Assembly: GCA_045105075.1 (NCBI GenBank)
Contig: JBGCDD010000039.1
Coordinates: 1-19,949 of the forward strand
Direction: 5' to 3'
DNA: 19,949 nt
Source: JBGCDD01 sp045105075
GTDB lineage: Bacteria; Pseudomonadota; Alphaproteobacteria; Rhodobacterales; Rhodobacteraceae
Part shown: piece after piece, positions 7,965-15,520 of the stretch
Layout: each line of letters starts with the position of its first letter
How positions within the stretch are numbered: the first letter of the stretch is position 1
Notes under the pieces: model-generated
Seen by the model: the letters and a program-made list of their open reading frames with translations, nothing else
The model's database searches: none
What the model was told of the DNA's origin: nothing
Translations under genes and position numbers: made by a program

Positions 7965-8711
7965 ATGCCTCATTCAGAAATGCCACATGTCGTGGTGCCG
8001 CTTGTCAGTCAAAGCGACGAAGCGATTTCAGCATCTTTTGATACGCTTGCGCATCGGATCAAAACCGATTTTGATCAACTGGTTCAAGAAATGAACACCC
8101 GGGGTAGTGCCCAAAATCAACTTAGATTTTTCTATAAGTCCGATAACGAAGTCATTGCTCAAGAAGACCTTCTAGAAGGTCTTGTGAAGCAGAATAGAAC
8201 CGGCGTGGCTCCAGCGTTGGCAAATCTGGTTAGGTCATACATCGCGAGCGATCCACCTTACGGCCTATTTCAGAGGACTGCAGAGGCGGGTGCGCCAGCC
8301 ATGTTCTTTGAACTACGCGCATTGGTCTTGCTTTCGCCGGATGACATCAATCTGGCGCGTGAATACTACCGGGCAGTTTCGAGCGATCATAGAAGACATC
8401 TGCAAGCGCATCTGCTGCCTGAATATCTGGCGAGCACTCGGGCCTCCGATCGAAACAAGAGTGCGCTGAATGTGTTTTTCCTGCTCGATTACCTTGCTGA
8501 AGGCGGAAACATCATGGACTTTGGCCACTCAATTGTGGAAGAGGCCTGCGCCCTCTTTGAGCCGGGTGAGTTAGGCGAAGCGATTGCAGAACAATTCCAA
8601 TGGTACGAGAGCAATTGCTACGGACACTTCACCCAGGAATTCGGCGTCGCGCTATCGCAGAGGCCTGATTTTCATGCGACTGTAATACAGCGTTTGAAGA
8701 AAGAACTCTGA
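7965..8711 (+). CDS. Unrecognised 248-aa protein in a low-GC island
   Basis: I do not recognise this protein. It is 248 aa, has no signal peptide, no membrane segment and no nucleotide-binding motif, and looks mainly alpha-helical and acidic, with long helices such as DTLAHRIKTDFDQLVQEM (residues 26-43) and NVFFLLDYLAEGG (near 170). It has one pair of cysteines (Cys190 and Cys219 region). The start at 7965 has AAAGGA (7948-7953) eleven bases upstream; a second ATG lies five codons on. Codon use and base composition are clearly AT-richer than in its neighbours (roughly half GC, with local stretches near 40 percent), suggesting acquisition from another source. It stands alone between oppositely oriented genes. 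A short hairpin (8724-8745) follows its stop. Confidence 0.7.
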   Translation: MPHSEMPHVVVPLVSQSDEAISASFDTLAHRIKTDFDQLVQEMNTRGSAQNQLRFFYKSDNEVIAQEDLLEGLVKQNRTGVAPALANLVRSYIASDPPYGLFQRTAEAGAPAMFFELRALVLLSPDDINLAREYYRAVSSDHRRHLQAHLLPEYLASTRASDRNKSALNVFFLLDYLAEGGNIMDFGHSIVEEACALFEPGELGEAIAEQFQWYESNCYGHFTQEFGVALSQRPDFHATVIQRLKKEL

Positions 8712-8723
8712 AATTAACCCTAG

Positions 8724-8745
8724 CACCGTATTTGGCCAGACGGTG
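8724..8745 (+). terminator. Possible terminator hairpin after the 248-aa gene
   Basis: CACCGT (8724-8729) and ACGGTG (8740-8745) form a perfect six-base stem with a ten-base loop, 13 bases after the stop at 8711. Only a short ATTT follows, so it is a weak intrinsic terminator at best. Confidence 0.3.
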
Positions 8746-8760
8746 ATTTCGAACCGACCT

Positions 8761-8886
8761 TTAGCCTTGGCGATATGCTTCATTGCGGACGTTGGTGAAT
8801 CGCACAGCATCGGTAACTTCGGGCGCGGCACGGACCTTTGTGGAAATGGTCGTGTTTTTGATGGTAAACGCTTGGCTGTTAAACAT
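8761..8886 (-). CDS. Possible 41-codon small ORF overlapping the end of parE
   Basis: An ATG at 8884-8886, inside the last codons of parE but in another frame, opens a 41-codon frame ending at TAA (8761-8763). The product starts MFNSQAFTIKNTTISTK and ends RFTNVRNEAYRQG. GAGGAA (also encoding parE Glu-Glu) lies four to five bases before the ATG, which is good ribosome-site spacing, and an overlapping ATG/TAA arrangement favours coupling to parE. Against it: ParE C-termini are conserved, so the GAGGAA and ATG may exist only because of ParE, and a 41-codon open frame can occur by chance. I recognise no family. It may also be a gene remnant. Confidence 0.25.
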   Translation of the reverse strand: MFNSQAFTIKNTTISTKVRAAPEVTDAVRFTNVRNEAYRQG

Positions 8887-10834
8887 CCAATTCCTCGACG
8901 AAGCGGGCGTTTTCCTGGATGTATTGAAAGCGCAATTCGGGTTTTTTGCCCATCAGGCGTTCGACCAGATCTGAGGTTTCACCGGGTTCGTCCTCGTCGA
9001 TGGTGACGCGGATCAGTTTGCGGGTTTTGGGGTTCATGGTGGTTTCTTTCAGGTCTTTGGCGTCCATTTCGCCCAAGCCTTTGAACCGTTGCACGTCGAT
9101 TTTTCCCTTTCCGCCCAGACCTTTTTCGAGCAGCGCGTCTTTGGCGGCGTCATCGGCCACATAAACACGGTGCGCGCCCTGGGTCAGTCGGTAGAGTGGC
9201 GGGCAGGCCAGATAGAGGTGGCCGGCGTCGATCATCGGGCGCATTTGGGTGAAGAAGAACGTCATCAAAAGCGAGGCGATGTGGGCGCCGTCGACATCGG
9301 CGTCGGTCATGATGATGATCTTGTCATAGCGCAGGTCATCAAGGTTAAAGCGGGTGCCCATGCCAACGCCAAGCGCCTCGCACAGATCCGAGATTTCGGC
9401 GTTGGAGCCAAGTTTCGAACTGGCAGCCCCCAGCACGTTCAGGATCTTGCCCTTGAGCGGGAGCAGCGCCTGATTTTCACGGTTGCGCGCGCCTTTGCCC
9501 GAGCCTCCGGCGCTGTCGCCCTCGACGATGAACAGCTCGGTTCCGGCGCGGTTTTTCGAGGTGCAATCGGTGAGCTTGCCGGGCAGGCGCAGTTTCTTGG
9601 TGGCGGATTTGCGCTGGGTTTCTTTCTCTTGACGACGACGCAGGCGTTCTTCGGCGCGCAGCACCAGAAAATCGAGGATCGCACCGGCGGATTTGGTATC
9701 GGCCGCCAGCCAGTTGTCAAAGTGGTCGCGCACGGCGTTTTCCACCAGCTTTTGCGCCTCGGTCGTGGCCAGGCGGTCTTTGGTCTGGCCGACGAATTCA
9801 GGCTCGCGGATGAAGCACGACACCAGCGCACAGCCGCCGGTGATCAGGTCGTCACGGGTGATGTTGGCGGCTTTGCGGTTCGAGGTCAGTTCGCCGTAGC
9901 CGCGGATGCCTTTGAGGATTGCGGCCCAGAACCCGGCTTCGTGGGTGCCGCCTTCGGGGGTGGGCACGGTGTTACAGTAGGATTGGATGAAGCCGTCGCG
10001 CGCCGGGGTCCAGTTGATCGCCCATTCGACCTTGCCGGGGGTGTTGAATTTCTCGCGAAAATCGACGGTGCCGGCAAAAGGTTTTTCGGCGTAGGTGGTG
10101 GCGCTGCCCAGGGTTTCGCTGAGGTAATCGGACAGGCCGCCGGGAAAGTGGAAGGTGGCCTCGAGCGGGGTTTCGCCGTCATTGATCGCGGTTTTCCAGC
10201 GGATTTCGACGCCCGAGAACAGGTAGGCTTTGGAGCGGATGGATTTGAACAGGCGCGCTGGCTTGAAACGGTGCGCGCCAAAGATCTGGTCGTCGGCGTG
10301 GAAGGTCACTGTGGTGCCGCGCCGGTTTGGCGCCGCGCCGATTTCGGCCACAGGGCCCAGCGGCAGACCGCGCGAAAAGCGTTGTTCATAGAGTTTACGG
10401 TCGCGCGCGACCTGCACCACCATCGAATCCGACAGCGCGTTGACCACCGACGCCCCCACACCGTGCAGACCGCCAGATGTTTCATAGGCTTTGCCTGAAA
10501 ATTTACCGCCCGCGTGCAGGGTGCATAAAATCACCTCGAGCGCGGATTTGTCGGGGAATTTTGGGTGCGGGTCGATCGGGATGCCGCGGCCATTGTCGCG
10601 GATGGTCAGGGCATAATCGTCGTGCAGCTCCACTTCGATGCGGGTGGCGTGACCGGCCACAGCCTCGTCCATGGAATTGTCGAGCACTTCGGCCACAAGG
10701 TGATGCAGCGCGCGTTCGTCGGTGCCGCCGATATACATGCCGGGGCGTTTGCGCACGGGTTCCAGCCCTTCGAGGACTTCGATGCTGTCGGCGTTGTAAT
10801 CATCGGACGCGGCGGCGGAGAGGAGATCTGACAT
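8879..10834 (-). CDS. parE: DNA topoisomerase IV subunit B
   Basis: ATPase subunit of topoisomerase IV, which with ParC decatenates daughter chromosomes and relaxes supercoils. The product is 651 aa, the ParE size rather than the roughly 800 aa of most GyrB. GHKL motifs: EVLDNSMDEA (residues 49-58, Glu49 general base), DNGRGIPID (80-88), GGLHGVGASVVNAL (121-134), and the QTK loop GQTKDRL (Lys352). TOPRIM: EGDSAGGS (438-445) and MTDADVDGAHI (509-519) with the metal-binding Asp pair. The C-terminus is RFQYIQENARFVEELDV. The usual SAKQARDR is SGKGARNR here. I chose the ATG at 10834; a frame-open extension upstream to 10903 adds 23 Pro/Ala-rich residues not typical of ParE and overlaps the promoter space shared with the divergent gene. 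Confidence 0.95.
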   Translation of the reverse strand: MSDLLSAAASDDYNADSIEVLEGLEPVRKRPGMYIGGTDERALHHLVAEVLDNSMDEAVAGHATRIEVELHDDYALTIRDNGRGIPIDPHPKFPDKSALEVILCTLHAGGKFSGKAYETSGGLHGVGASVVNALSDSMVVQVARDRKLYEQRFSRGLPLGPVAEIGAAPNRRGTTVTFHADDQIFGAHRFKPARLFKSIRSKAYLFSGVEIRWKTAINDGETPLEATFHFPGGLSDYLSETLGSATTYAEKPFAGTVDFREKFNTPGKVEWAINWTPARDGFIQSYCNTVPTPEGGTHEAGFWAAILKGIRGYGELTSNRKAANITRDDLITGGCALVSCFIREPEFVGQTKDRLATTEAQKLVENAVRDHFDNWLAADTKSAGAILDFLVLRAEERLRRRQEKETQRKSATKKLRLPGKLTDCTSKNRAGTELFIVEGDSAGGSGKGARNRENQALLPLKGKILNVLGAASSKLGSNAEISDLCEALGVGMGTRFNLDDLRYDKIIIMTDADVDGAHIASLLMTFFFTQMRPMIDAGHLYLACPPLYRLTQGAHRVYVADDAAKDALLEKGLGGKGKIDVQRFKGLGEMDAKDLKETTMNPKTRKLIRVTIDEDEPGETSDLVERLMGKKPELRFQYIQENARFVEELDV

Positions 10835-10962
10835 GGCGCTGCTCTTATTGTTATTGGCTCGGGGTGAGTATGCCAGAGCGGCGGGCGCGGGGGAAGGCGG
10901 CATGGTGTCTTGTCAGAGTGCGTTCGGGCGGTCAAATTGGGCGGAGCAGCAAGGAGACGGCA

Positions 10963-11568
10963 ATGTCGTGGATCAAGATCATACCTTACGCGGCGGCGAC
11001 GGGGCGTTTGAAACAGCTCTATGACCGGGTGACGGGGCCGGATGGCAATGTGGACAATATCATGCTGGCGCACGGGCTTCGGCCCCATTCGATGGAGGGC
11101 CACATGGGCATGTACAAGGCGGTGCTGCATCATTCGGGCAATCAGATCCCGAAATGGGTGCTGGAGATGCTGGGCGTCTATGTCAGTGTGCTGAACGGGT
11201 GTGACTATTGCGTCGAGCACCATTTTTCCGGGTTGCGCCGGTTGCTGGGGGATGATGCGCGCGCCGATGCGATCCGCCGCGCCTTGGAAACCACGCCGGA
11301 TGCCGCGCCGGTGAGCGCAGCCCAGATTGCCGCCTTGCACTATGCGCGGCGGTTGACGCAGGCGCCGGCTGAGATGGAAGAGAGCGATGTGGTCGCATTG
11401 CGCGATGCGGGGTTTGAGGATGGTGAGGTGTTGGAGATCAACCAGGTCGTCGCCTATTTCAACTATGCCAACCGCACGGTCCTGGGTTTGGGCTGTTCAC
11501 TGAGCGGCGACGTCTTGGGCCTGAGCCCCAACAACTCAGCCAACCCAGACGACTGGGGACATCGCTAG
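10963..11568 (+). CDS. Peroxidase-related enzyme, AhpD / carboxymuconolactone decarboxylase family
   Basis: A 201-aa all-helical protein of the AhpD-like fold, of the type annotated as uncharacterised peroxidase-related enzyme. The redox centre is NGCDYCVEHH, with Cys80-x-x-Cys83 and His87 in the C-x-x-C-x-x-x-H arrangement that reduces peroxides in AhpD relatives. The C-terminal EINQVVAYFNYANRTVLGLGC segment is also typical of the group. I chose the ATG at 10963, preceded by AAGGAG (10951-10956) at good spacing; the frame stays open far upstream, but only as the antisense of parE. It is transcribed away from parE, with about 128 bases between the two starts. Its stop TAG overlaps the stop of the convergent hydrolase in a shared CTAG. 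The electron donor and physiological substrate are unknown. Confidence 0.88.
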   Translation: MSWIKIIPYAAATGRLKQLYDRVTGPDGNVDNIMLAHGLRPHSMEGHMGMYKAVLHHSGNQIPKWVLEMLGVYVSVLNGCDYCVEHHFSGLRRLLGDDARADAIRRALETTPDAAPVSAAQIAALHYARRLTQAPAEMEESDVVALRDAGFEDGEVLEINQVVAYFNYANRTVLGLGCSLSGDVLGLSPNNSANPDDWGHR

Positions 11569-12434
11569 CCGATCCAGTCGACAATTGCGCGCGCACAGGT
11601 TTCGGGCTGCTGATGGAACAGCCAATGGTCGGCGCCCTGAATGGCGACGCGGGTCAGACCGGGCGCGAACTCTTCCAGCCCTGCGGTGGAGTCGGGCAAA
11701 AGCGCAGTGTCGCGATCGCCCCACAGCAACAAATGTGGCTGGCGCACGCGCAATTTCTCGAGCGGCAGGTCGGGCATAGGCACGGGCACTCCGGGATCAG
11801 CGACCACCAGCGGTGAGGCGCGGTACCAATGCACCATCGTCTTCAGCTTGCCGGGGCGGGCCCACTCGGCGAAGTACTCCGCGCGCTTGGCATCGCTCAG
11901 CCAGTCGCTGTCCATCTTGGCCAGAAACAGCTTCTTCATCTTGGCGAAACCCTCTGCTGCCAACCTGTCTTCGGATCCCTCGGCCCGCAGGAAATTGATG
12001 TATTGCGAGGCTTCCGATTGCGCGCCACCTGCGGCCATCGCCCGCTGAAACGGCACCGGGTGTACGCCGTTGCCGATGATAAGACGGTCCACAAGATCAG
12101 GCTTGAACATCGCCAGCCCGTAGGCAACCGCCGCCCCCCAATCATGGCCCAGCACCGTCACCGGAGCACCCATTTGCGCAATCAATGCGACCATATCACT
12201 GACCAGAGCCGATGTGACATAGTTTTCGACCCCGTCAGGCGCCCAGCTTTGCCCATAGCCGCGCTGATCCGGCGCGACACAGTGAAAGCGATGCGCAAGA
12301 TGCGGCGCCAGGTCAGCCCAAGCCCCCCCATATTCCGGAAACCCATGCAGCATCAGCAACACCGGCAACCCAGGATCCCCCCAACGGCGCAGGAAAAACG
12401 GATGCCCGTTCAGGGTCACTGTTTCAGTCAACAT
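11565..12434 (-). CDS. Alpha/beta hydrolase, epoxide-hydrolase-like
   Basis: A 289-aa alpha/beta-hydrolase-fold enzyme. The nucleophile elbow GHDWGAAVAYG carries Asp98 rather than Ser, as in soluble epoxide hydrolases and haloalkane dehalogenases. HGFPE (residues 30-34) is the oxyanion motif typical of epoxide hydrolases. VHWYRASPL (201-209) supplies a cap-domain Tyr (Tyr204) of the kind that activates the epoxide. The acid is probably Asp242 in WGDRDTALLP, and the base His270 in ADHWLFHQQPE. The reaction expected from the family is hydrolysis of an epoxide to a diol via an alkyl-enzyme ester. No signal peptide is seen, so it should be cytoplasmic. The ATG at 12434 has no obvious ribosome site. 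It follows the PAF-acetylhydrolase-like gene on the same strand with 84 bases between, including a hairpin, so it may be transcribed separately. Confidence 0.86.
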   Translation of the reverse strand: MLTETVTLNGHPFFLRRWGDPGLPVLLMLHGFPEYGGAWADLAPHLAHRFHCVAPDQRGYGQSWAPDGVENYVTSALVSDMVALIAQMGAPVTVLGHDWGAAVAYGLAMFKPDLVDRLIIGNGVHPVPFQRAMAAGGAQSEASQYINFLRAEGSEDRLAAEGFAKMKKLFLAKMDSDWLSDAKRAEYFAEWARPGKLKTMVHWYRASPLVVADPGVPVPMPDLPLEKLRVRQPHLLLWGDRDTALLPDSTAGLEEFAPGLTRVAIQGADHWLFHQQPETCARAIVDWIG

Positions 12435-12475
12435 CGCGCACCCGTTTCGCCTTCATCTTTCCAAATAAACTCCCC

Positions 12476-12501
12476 CCGGAGGGTCCCGCAGGCGCCTCCG
12501 G
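12476..12501 (-). terminator. Hairpin, possible terminator of the PAF-acetylhydrolase-like gene
   Basis: CCGGAGG (12476-12482) pairs with CCTCCGG (12495-12501) across a 12-base loop. It lies 17 bases after the stop of the hydrolase gene on the minus strand, and is followed on that strand by GGGGGAGTTTATTTGG, which contains a T-rich tract. The TTTGGAAAGATGAA further downstream is a sequence I remember as recurrent next to such hairpins in Rhodobacteraceae intergenic regions, so it may be another repeat type rather than a gene-specific site. Confidence 0.45.
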
Positions 12502-12518
12502 AGAGAAATCCCGCTGCT

Positions 12519-13808
12519 TTACTCGCCCGCAGCCAAAGTCTCAAACACAAGGCCTTGGCCGGTGCGTGGCGCAAAGCCATGCCAATGGGTGTGCGCGTCG
12601 GTCTCTTTACCCGCATCATCCAACGCCACCACGCCATCCGCCGCCCGTGGGATCAGATCAAAGAACGCGCTCTTTTCCGCGTCCCCTTTCACATGCATGT
12701 CCATAAAGGCGGTCGCAAAATGCTGCGCGATGTTGTTCATCCGATTGGTGTCCCAAACCGCGTCGGCATAGTGCTCAAACGGGGTGAAATCCAAATTGTC
12801 CACTTCGGCCCAGCTTTCGGCCGGCGCTGGCATCGGTGCGGCTGCGTTGTGATTGGCGCCCTCAAAGGTCAGCAAATGACGCGTCGTTGCATTTGTGCCC
12901 GCAAAGATCTGGCGCATCGCAGCATAGACCGAAACATCATCGGCCCCGCCCGCCATCAACAACAATGGCTTTTCAAGTCCCGCAAGACCATCGGCCCCCC
13001 AAAACCCTGCATTCATGCCCCAGGGCCCAATCGCAATAATGGCTTTGACACGCGGATCAACCAACCCCGCCAATGTGTCCGATCCCGCAAGATGCCGGCT
13101 CAGTAAACCCTCCGGCGTGCCCCAGCTGTATTCCGTCGAGCCTTGCGTCACGCCTGCGCCGCCAAAAATCAGCGCGCCATACCCGCCCATGGAATAGCCG
13201 ATCACACCGGTGTTGGAGACATCCACGATGTCACCCAACGGCCCGTCCAAAGCGGCCATCTGATCAATCACAAAACGCTGATCCAGAGGGCGGTTCAACA
13301 GTGTCGAGCCAAAAGCGTTCTGATCTGAATAGGTGCTGTCCGTGTGATCGATTGACACTGTCACATAGCCCTTTGAGGCCAGGTTTTCACCCAAATGGCT
13401 CATCAAAAACCGATTGCCCGGATAGCCATGGCTGATCACGATCAACGGATAGGTTGCACCACTGGCCGGGGCCGCATCTCGTGCGGCCTGACCCAACAGT
13501 TGCACTTCGGTTTTGCCATCACGCAACCGTGCCGTATAGCTGCCGCCGGGTTGGGTGCCATCGGCCGCAGGATACCAAACTTCAACCGTCAACGCGCGAT
13601 CATAAAGCGGCAAAGCACCGTCTTTTGTGTTCACAATGTCATTCTGACCCGGGTTCACAAATTCCAATGTTTGCACACCAATGGTCATCGGCCCATAAGC
13701 GGCCAGTGTCGGCGCGTCCGGGCGCACCCGGTCAATTCGGTTTTCGGCCAAAGCGGGCAGGGCAGTGATCCCGGCGGCAAGGGCAAGAGCGGTGAGAGCG
13801 GGGCGCAT
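12519..13808 (-). CDS. Exported alpha/beta hydrolase, PAF-acetylhydrolase / dienelactone-hydrolase-like
   Basis: A 429-aa serine hydrolase. The start at 13808 gives a clear Sec signal peptide (MRPALTALALAAGITALPALAE, cut near residue 21) and has GGAG eight bases upstream; longer readings run into a repeat element and lose the signal. The fold is visible in YPLIVISHGYPGNRF (oxyanion HG at 127-128), the nucleophile elbow GYSMGG with Ser206, an acid in PLLLMAGGADDVSVY (Asp290 or Asp291), and the base in GANHNAA (His320). The opening RALTVEVWYPA block resembles platelet-activating-factor acetylhydrolase-type esterases. It is expected in the periplasm, acting on an ester or lactone of unknown nature. 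A 15-base palindrome at 13872-13886 sits 64-78 bases before the ATG and may be an operator. Confidence 0.84.
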   Translation of the reverse strand: MRPALTALALAAGITALPALAENRIDRVRPDAPTLAAYGPMTIGVQTLEFVNPGQNDIVNTKDGALPLYDRALTVEVWYPAADGTQPGGSYTARLRDGKTEVQLLGQAARDAAPASGATYPLIVISHGYPGNRFLMSHLGENLASKGYVTVSIDHTDSTYSDQNAFGSTLLNRPLDQRFVIDQMAALDGPLGDIVDVSNTGVIGYSMGGYGALIFGGAGVTQGSTEYSWGTPEGLLSRHLAGSDTLAGLVDPRVKAIIAIGPWGMNAGFWGADGLAGLEKPLLLMAGGADDVSVYAAMRQIFAGTNATTRHLLTFEGANHNAAAPMPAPAESWAEVDNLDFTPFEHYADAVWDTNRMNNIAQHFATAFMDMHVKGDAEKSAFFDLIPRAADGVVALDDAGKETDAHTHWHGFAPRTGQGLVFETLAAGE

Positions 13809-13871
13809 AAGCAAGTCTCCGGTGCAAGGAATGATACGGAGCCACCCTACAGCCCGCGCCGCGAGGAGCCA

Positions 13872-13886
13872 GCACAAAATTTGTGC
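13872..13886. promoter_or_regulatory. Perfect palindrome, candidate operator
   Basis: GCACAAAATTTGTGC consists of two perfect seven-base arms around a central A. It lies 64-78 bases upstream of the exported hydrolase start on the minus strand, a place where a dimeric regulator could act. I cannot name the regulator. It is too short and lacks a loop, so a terminator role is unlikely. Confidence 0.4.
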
Positions 13887-13905
13887 AGACCTGACACGGT
13901 GGCGC

Positions 13906-13957
13906 TCCCGCTTTTCCTCTTGCTCAAAGTATCCCGGAGCGCGAGGCAGAGCCTCGC
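13906..13957. repeat. 52-base intergenic repeat, copy 1
   Basis: This block matches 16789-16840 at 50 of 52 positions (differences at 13925 and 13929). It begins TCCCGCTTTTCCTCTTGCT and ends in a perfect hairpin, GCGAGGC-AGA-GCCTCGC (13941-13957). It lies between the RTX gene stop and the exported hydrolase start. Read on the minus strand it encodes the spurious peptide EALPRAPGYFEQEEKR in a frame that extends the hydrolase upstream, a common source of wrong start calls. Confidence 0.85.
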
Positions 13958-13972
13958 CAAAACCCCGCTCCC

Positions 13973-15499
13973 TCACACAAACAAAAAGTCACTCGCAGCA
14001 ACATCCGCCGCCGCCACGCCGTCCAATGTGATCTGGGTGCGTCCGCCCAGCGTGATCATTGCTGATGTCGTTCCGGTGATGACCACATCCCCAAACGCCA
14101 GACCACTGACATGAATAAGGTCCTCGCCTTGGGCAAAATCGGTGATCCGGTCCTGACCTTGCATCACCAACCCGTCAAAGCAGAACACATCCGCACCATT
14201 GCCGCCCGTCAGCACATCCGCGCCCAATGCGCCGCTCAACGTGTCATCGCCGTGTTGACCGTTCAAAGTGTCGGCCCCGTTGCCACCGTTCAGAATGTCA
14301 TTGTCACGCCCGCCAAAAAGACTGTCTTGGCCGCTGTCTCCGCTCAGGGAATCGGCCCCCAAACCGCCATAGATCGTGTCATTGCCGGCGCCGCCCATTG
14401 CGGTGTCGTCGCCGTCGTCGCCAAACATCCGGTCCGCGCCGCCATCTCCGGCCATGTCATCGCCCCCGTCACCGCCAGACAAGCGGTCGCGCTGTTGGCC
14501 ACCATGAATGATGTCATCGCCAATATCGCCGTAAAGATCATCGCGCCCGGTGCCGCCGTCCACTGTGTCATCCCCGGCGCCGCCATAAGCCGTATCGCGC
14601 CCGGCGCCACCGTTTAGAATGTCGTTGTCGGCGTGCCCATAAAGCGAATCCCGGCCCGCTTCGCCGTTCAATTCGTCGCTGCCCGCATCGCCGGCCAGAA
14701 TATCCGCGCCCAGCCCGCCAAACAAAAAGTCGCCGTCATTGCCGCCGCTCAGAAAATCATTGTCGTCAAAGCCATAAAGCCAATCGCGCCCGTCCTCGCC
14801 GTAAAGCTGGTCAAACCCCTGATCGCCGCGCAGTGTGTCGCCCCCGGTTCCGCCATAAATCTCGTCATCATCCGCGCCGCCCTCAAGGGTATCAGCGCCG
14901 CCAAAGCCGCGCAGCAGATCCTGCCCCGCGCCAGACTGGAACGCATCATCGCCATTGCCACCCTGCATCGTGTCATCACCGCTGGTCCCGGCCAGATCCA
15001 AGGCCACCGGATCCAGCAAGCTGTTATTGGCGGCGTGATGCTCAAACAAGACATTGCGCGCGGCCCCCGGCAGAGACGAAATAAACCCAAGCGAGCTGAC
15101 AAAACTGGCCGCGACCCCGGCAATGTCATAGCCGATGATATGGGACATCGTGTTGATATAGCTGTTGGAATTTTGCCCCTCCAGCGATCCGACAAGCCCG
15201 AGGCGATAATCAATATCCTGAGCGGCAAAGACATTGCGCGCATTGCTCAACAGCGACCAGACATTGCCCGGATCCTCGCTTGCGCTGACCAGTTCGGTGA
15301 AACCAACCCCGGAGAAGAACGGCACCTCAAAGGGTTTGATCGCCTCCACCTCCCAATCGCCATTGGCAAGCGGCGGGCCGTTCACTTCGATCTCGGTTTC
15401 ATCGCCATTGTCAAAAATGCCGTCGGGATCAAACACCAGTTGCATATGGCCATATGAGGTGCCCAGCACCTGGCTGACCGCGATCAAAATCCGCGCCAT
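13973..15499 (-). CDS. RTX-type calcium-binding repeat protein
   Basis: A 508-aa protein with three parts. Residues 1-170 form a domain I do not recognise (MARILIAVSQVLGTSYGHMQ, then an acidic FDPDGIFDNGDETEIEV, then a hydrophobic helix near 125-150). Residues about 171-440 hold about 30 glycine- and aspartate-rich nonapeptides of the GGxGxDxxx type, which fold into a calcium-bound beta-roll. Residues 441-508 look like the C-terminal cap and type I secretion signal (QDRITDFAQGEDLIHVSGL to the terminal DFLFV). There is no Sec signal, as expected for ABC/type I export; no transporter gene is in the window. The start at 15499 has AGAGG eight bases before it; a frame-open extension adds 23 residues but spans a hairpin. 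No catalytic motif is visible. The role could be extracellular enzyme, adhesin or surface-layer protein. Confidence 0.9.
   Translation of the reverse strand: MARILIAVSQVLGTSYGHMQLVFDPDGIFDNGDETEIEVNGPPLANGDWEVEAIKPFEVPFFSGVGFTELVSASEDPGNVWSLLSNARNVFAAQDIDYRLGLVGSLEGQNSNSYINTMSHIIGYDIAGVAASFVSSLGFISSLPGAARNVLFEHHAANNSLLDPVALDLAGTSGDDTMQGGNGDDAFQSGAGQDLLRGFGGADTLEGGADDDEIYGGTGGDTLRGDQGFDQLYGEDGRDWLYGFDDNDFLSGGNDGDFLFGGLGADILAGDAGSDELNGEAGRDSLYGHADNDILNGGAGRDTAYGGAGDDTVDGGTGRDDLYGDIGDDIIHGGQQRDRLSGGDGGDDMAGDGGADRMFGDDGDDTAMGGAGNDTIYGGLGADSLSGDSGQDSLFGGRDNDILNGGNGADTLNGQHGDDTLSGALGADVLTGGNGADVFCFDGLVMQGQDRITDFAQGEDLIHVSGLAFGDVVITGTTSAMITLGGRTQITLDGVAAADVAASDFLFV
14180..14989 (-). repeat. Degenerate 27-base tandem repeat encoding RTX nonapeptides
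   Basis: The DNA coding for residues about 171-440 of the RTX protein repeats with a 27-base period, one unit per nonapeptide. Units have diverged, so the array is recognisable mainly by protein pattern. The periodicity also produces long, low-complexity open frames on the opposite strand that are not genes. Confidence 0.8.
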
Positions 15500-15520
15500 T
15501 TCAAAACCTCTCAATAAAAT

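Noticed and set aside
7790..8041. 83-codon frame starting with TTG
   Set aside because: It overlaps the better supported 7965 gene in another frame and has no ribosome site; its Cys/Arg-rich product looks random.
9089..10498. 469-codon open frame on the plus strand
   Set aside because: It is antisense to the conserved ATPase and TOPRIM regions of parE and is explained by the GC-rich codon pattern of that gene; the translation shows no domain.
11829..13106. 425-codon open frame on the plus strand
   Set aside because: It runs antisense across two well-supported hydrolase genes and the spacer between them; it has no start signal or recognisable motif.
13809..13976. N-terminal extension of the exported hydrolase by 56 residues
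   Set aside because: The extension translates the 52-base repeat and hides a good signal peptide; the ATG at 13808 has a well-placed GGAG.
14180..14989. The 27-base periodic array as a possible CRISPR or satellite
   Set aside because: Units are contiguous, divergent and in frame, encoding GGxGxDxxx nonapeptides; there are no conserved repeats separated by unique spacers.
14111..15457. Two long plus-strand open frames with repetitive Val/Ala/Ile-rich products
   Set aside because: They are the reverse reading of the 27-base RTX repeat array, whose periodicity keeps antisense frames open.
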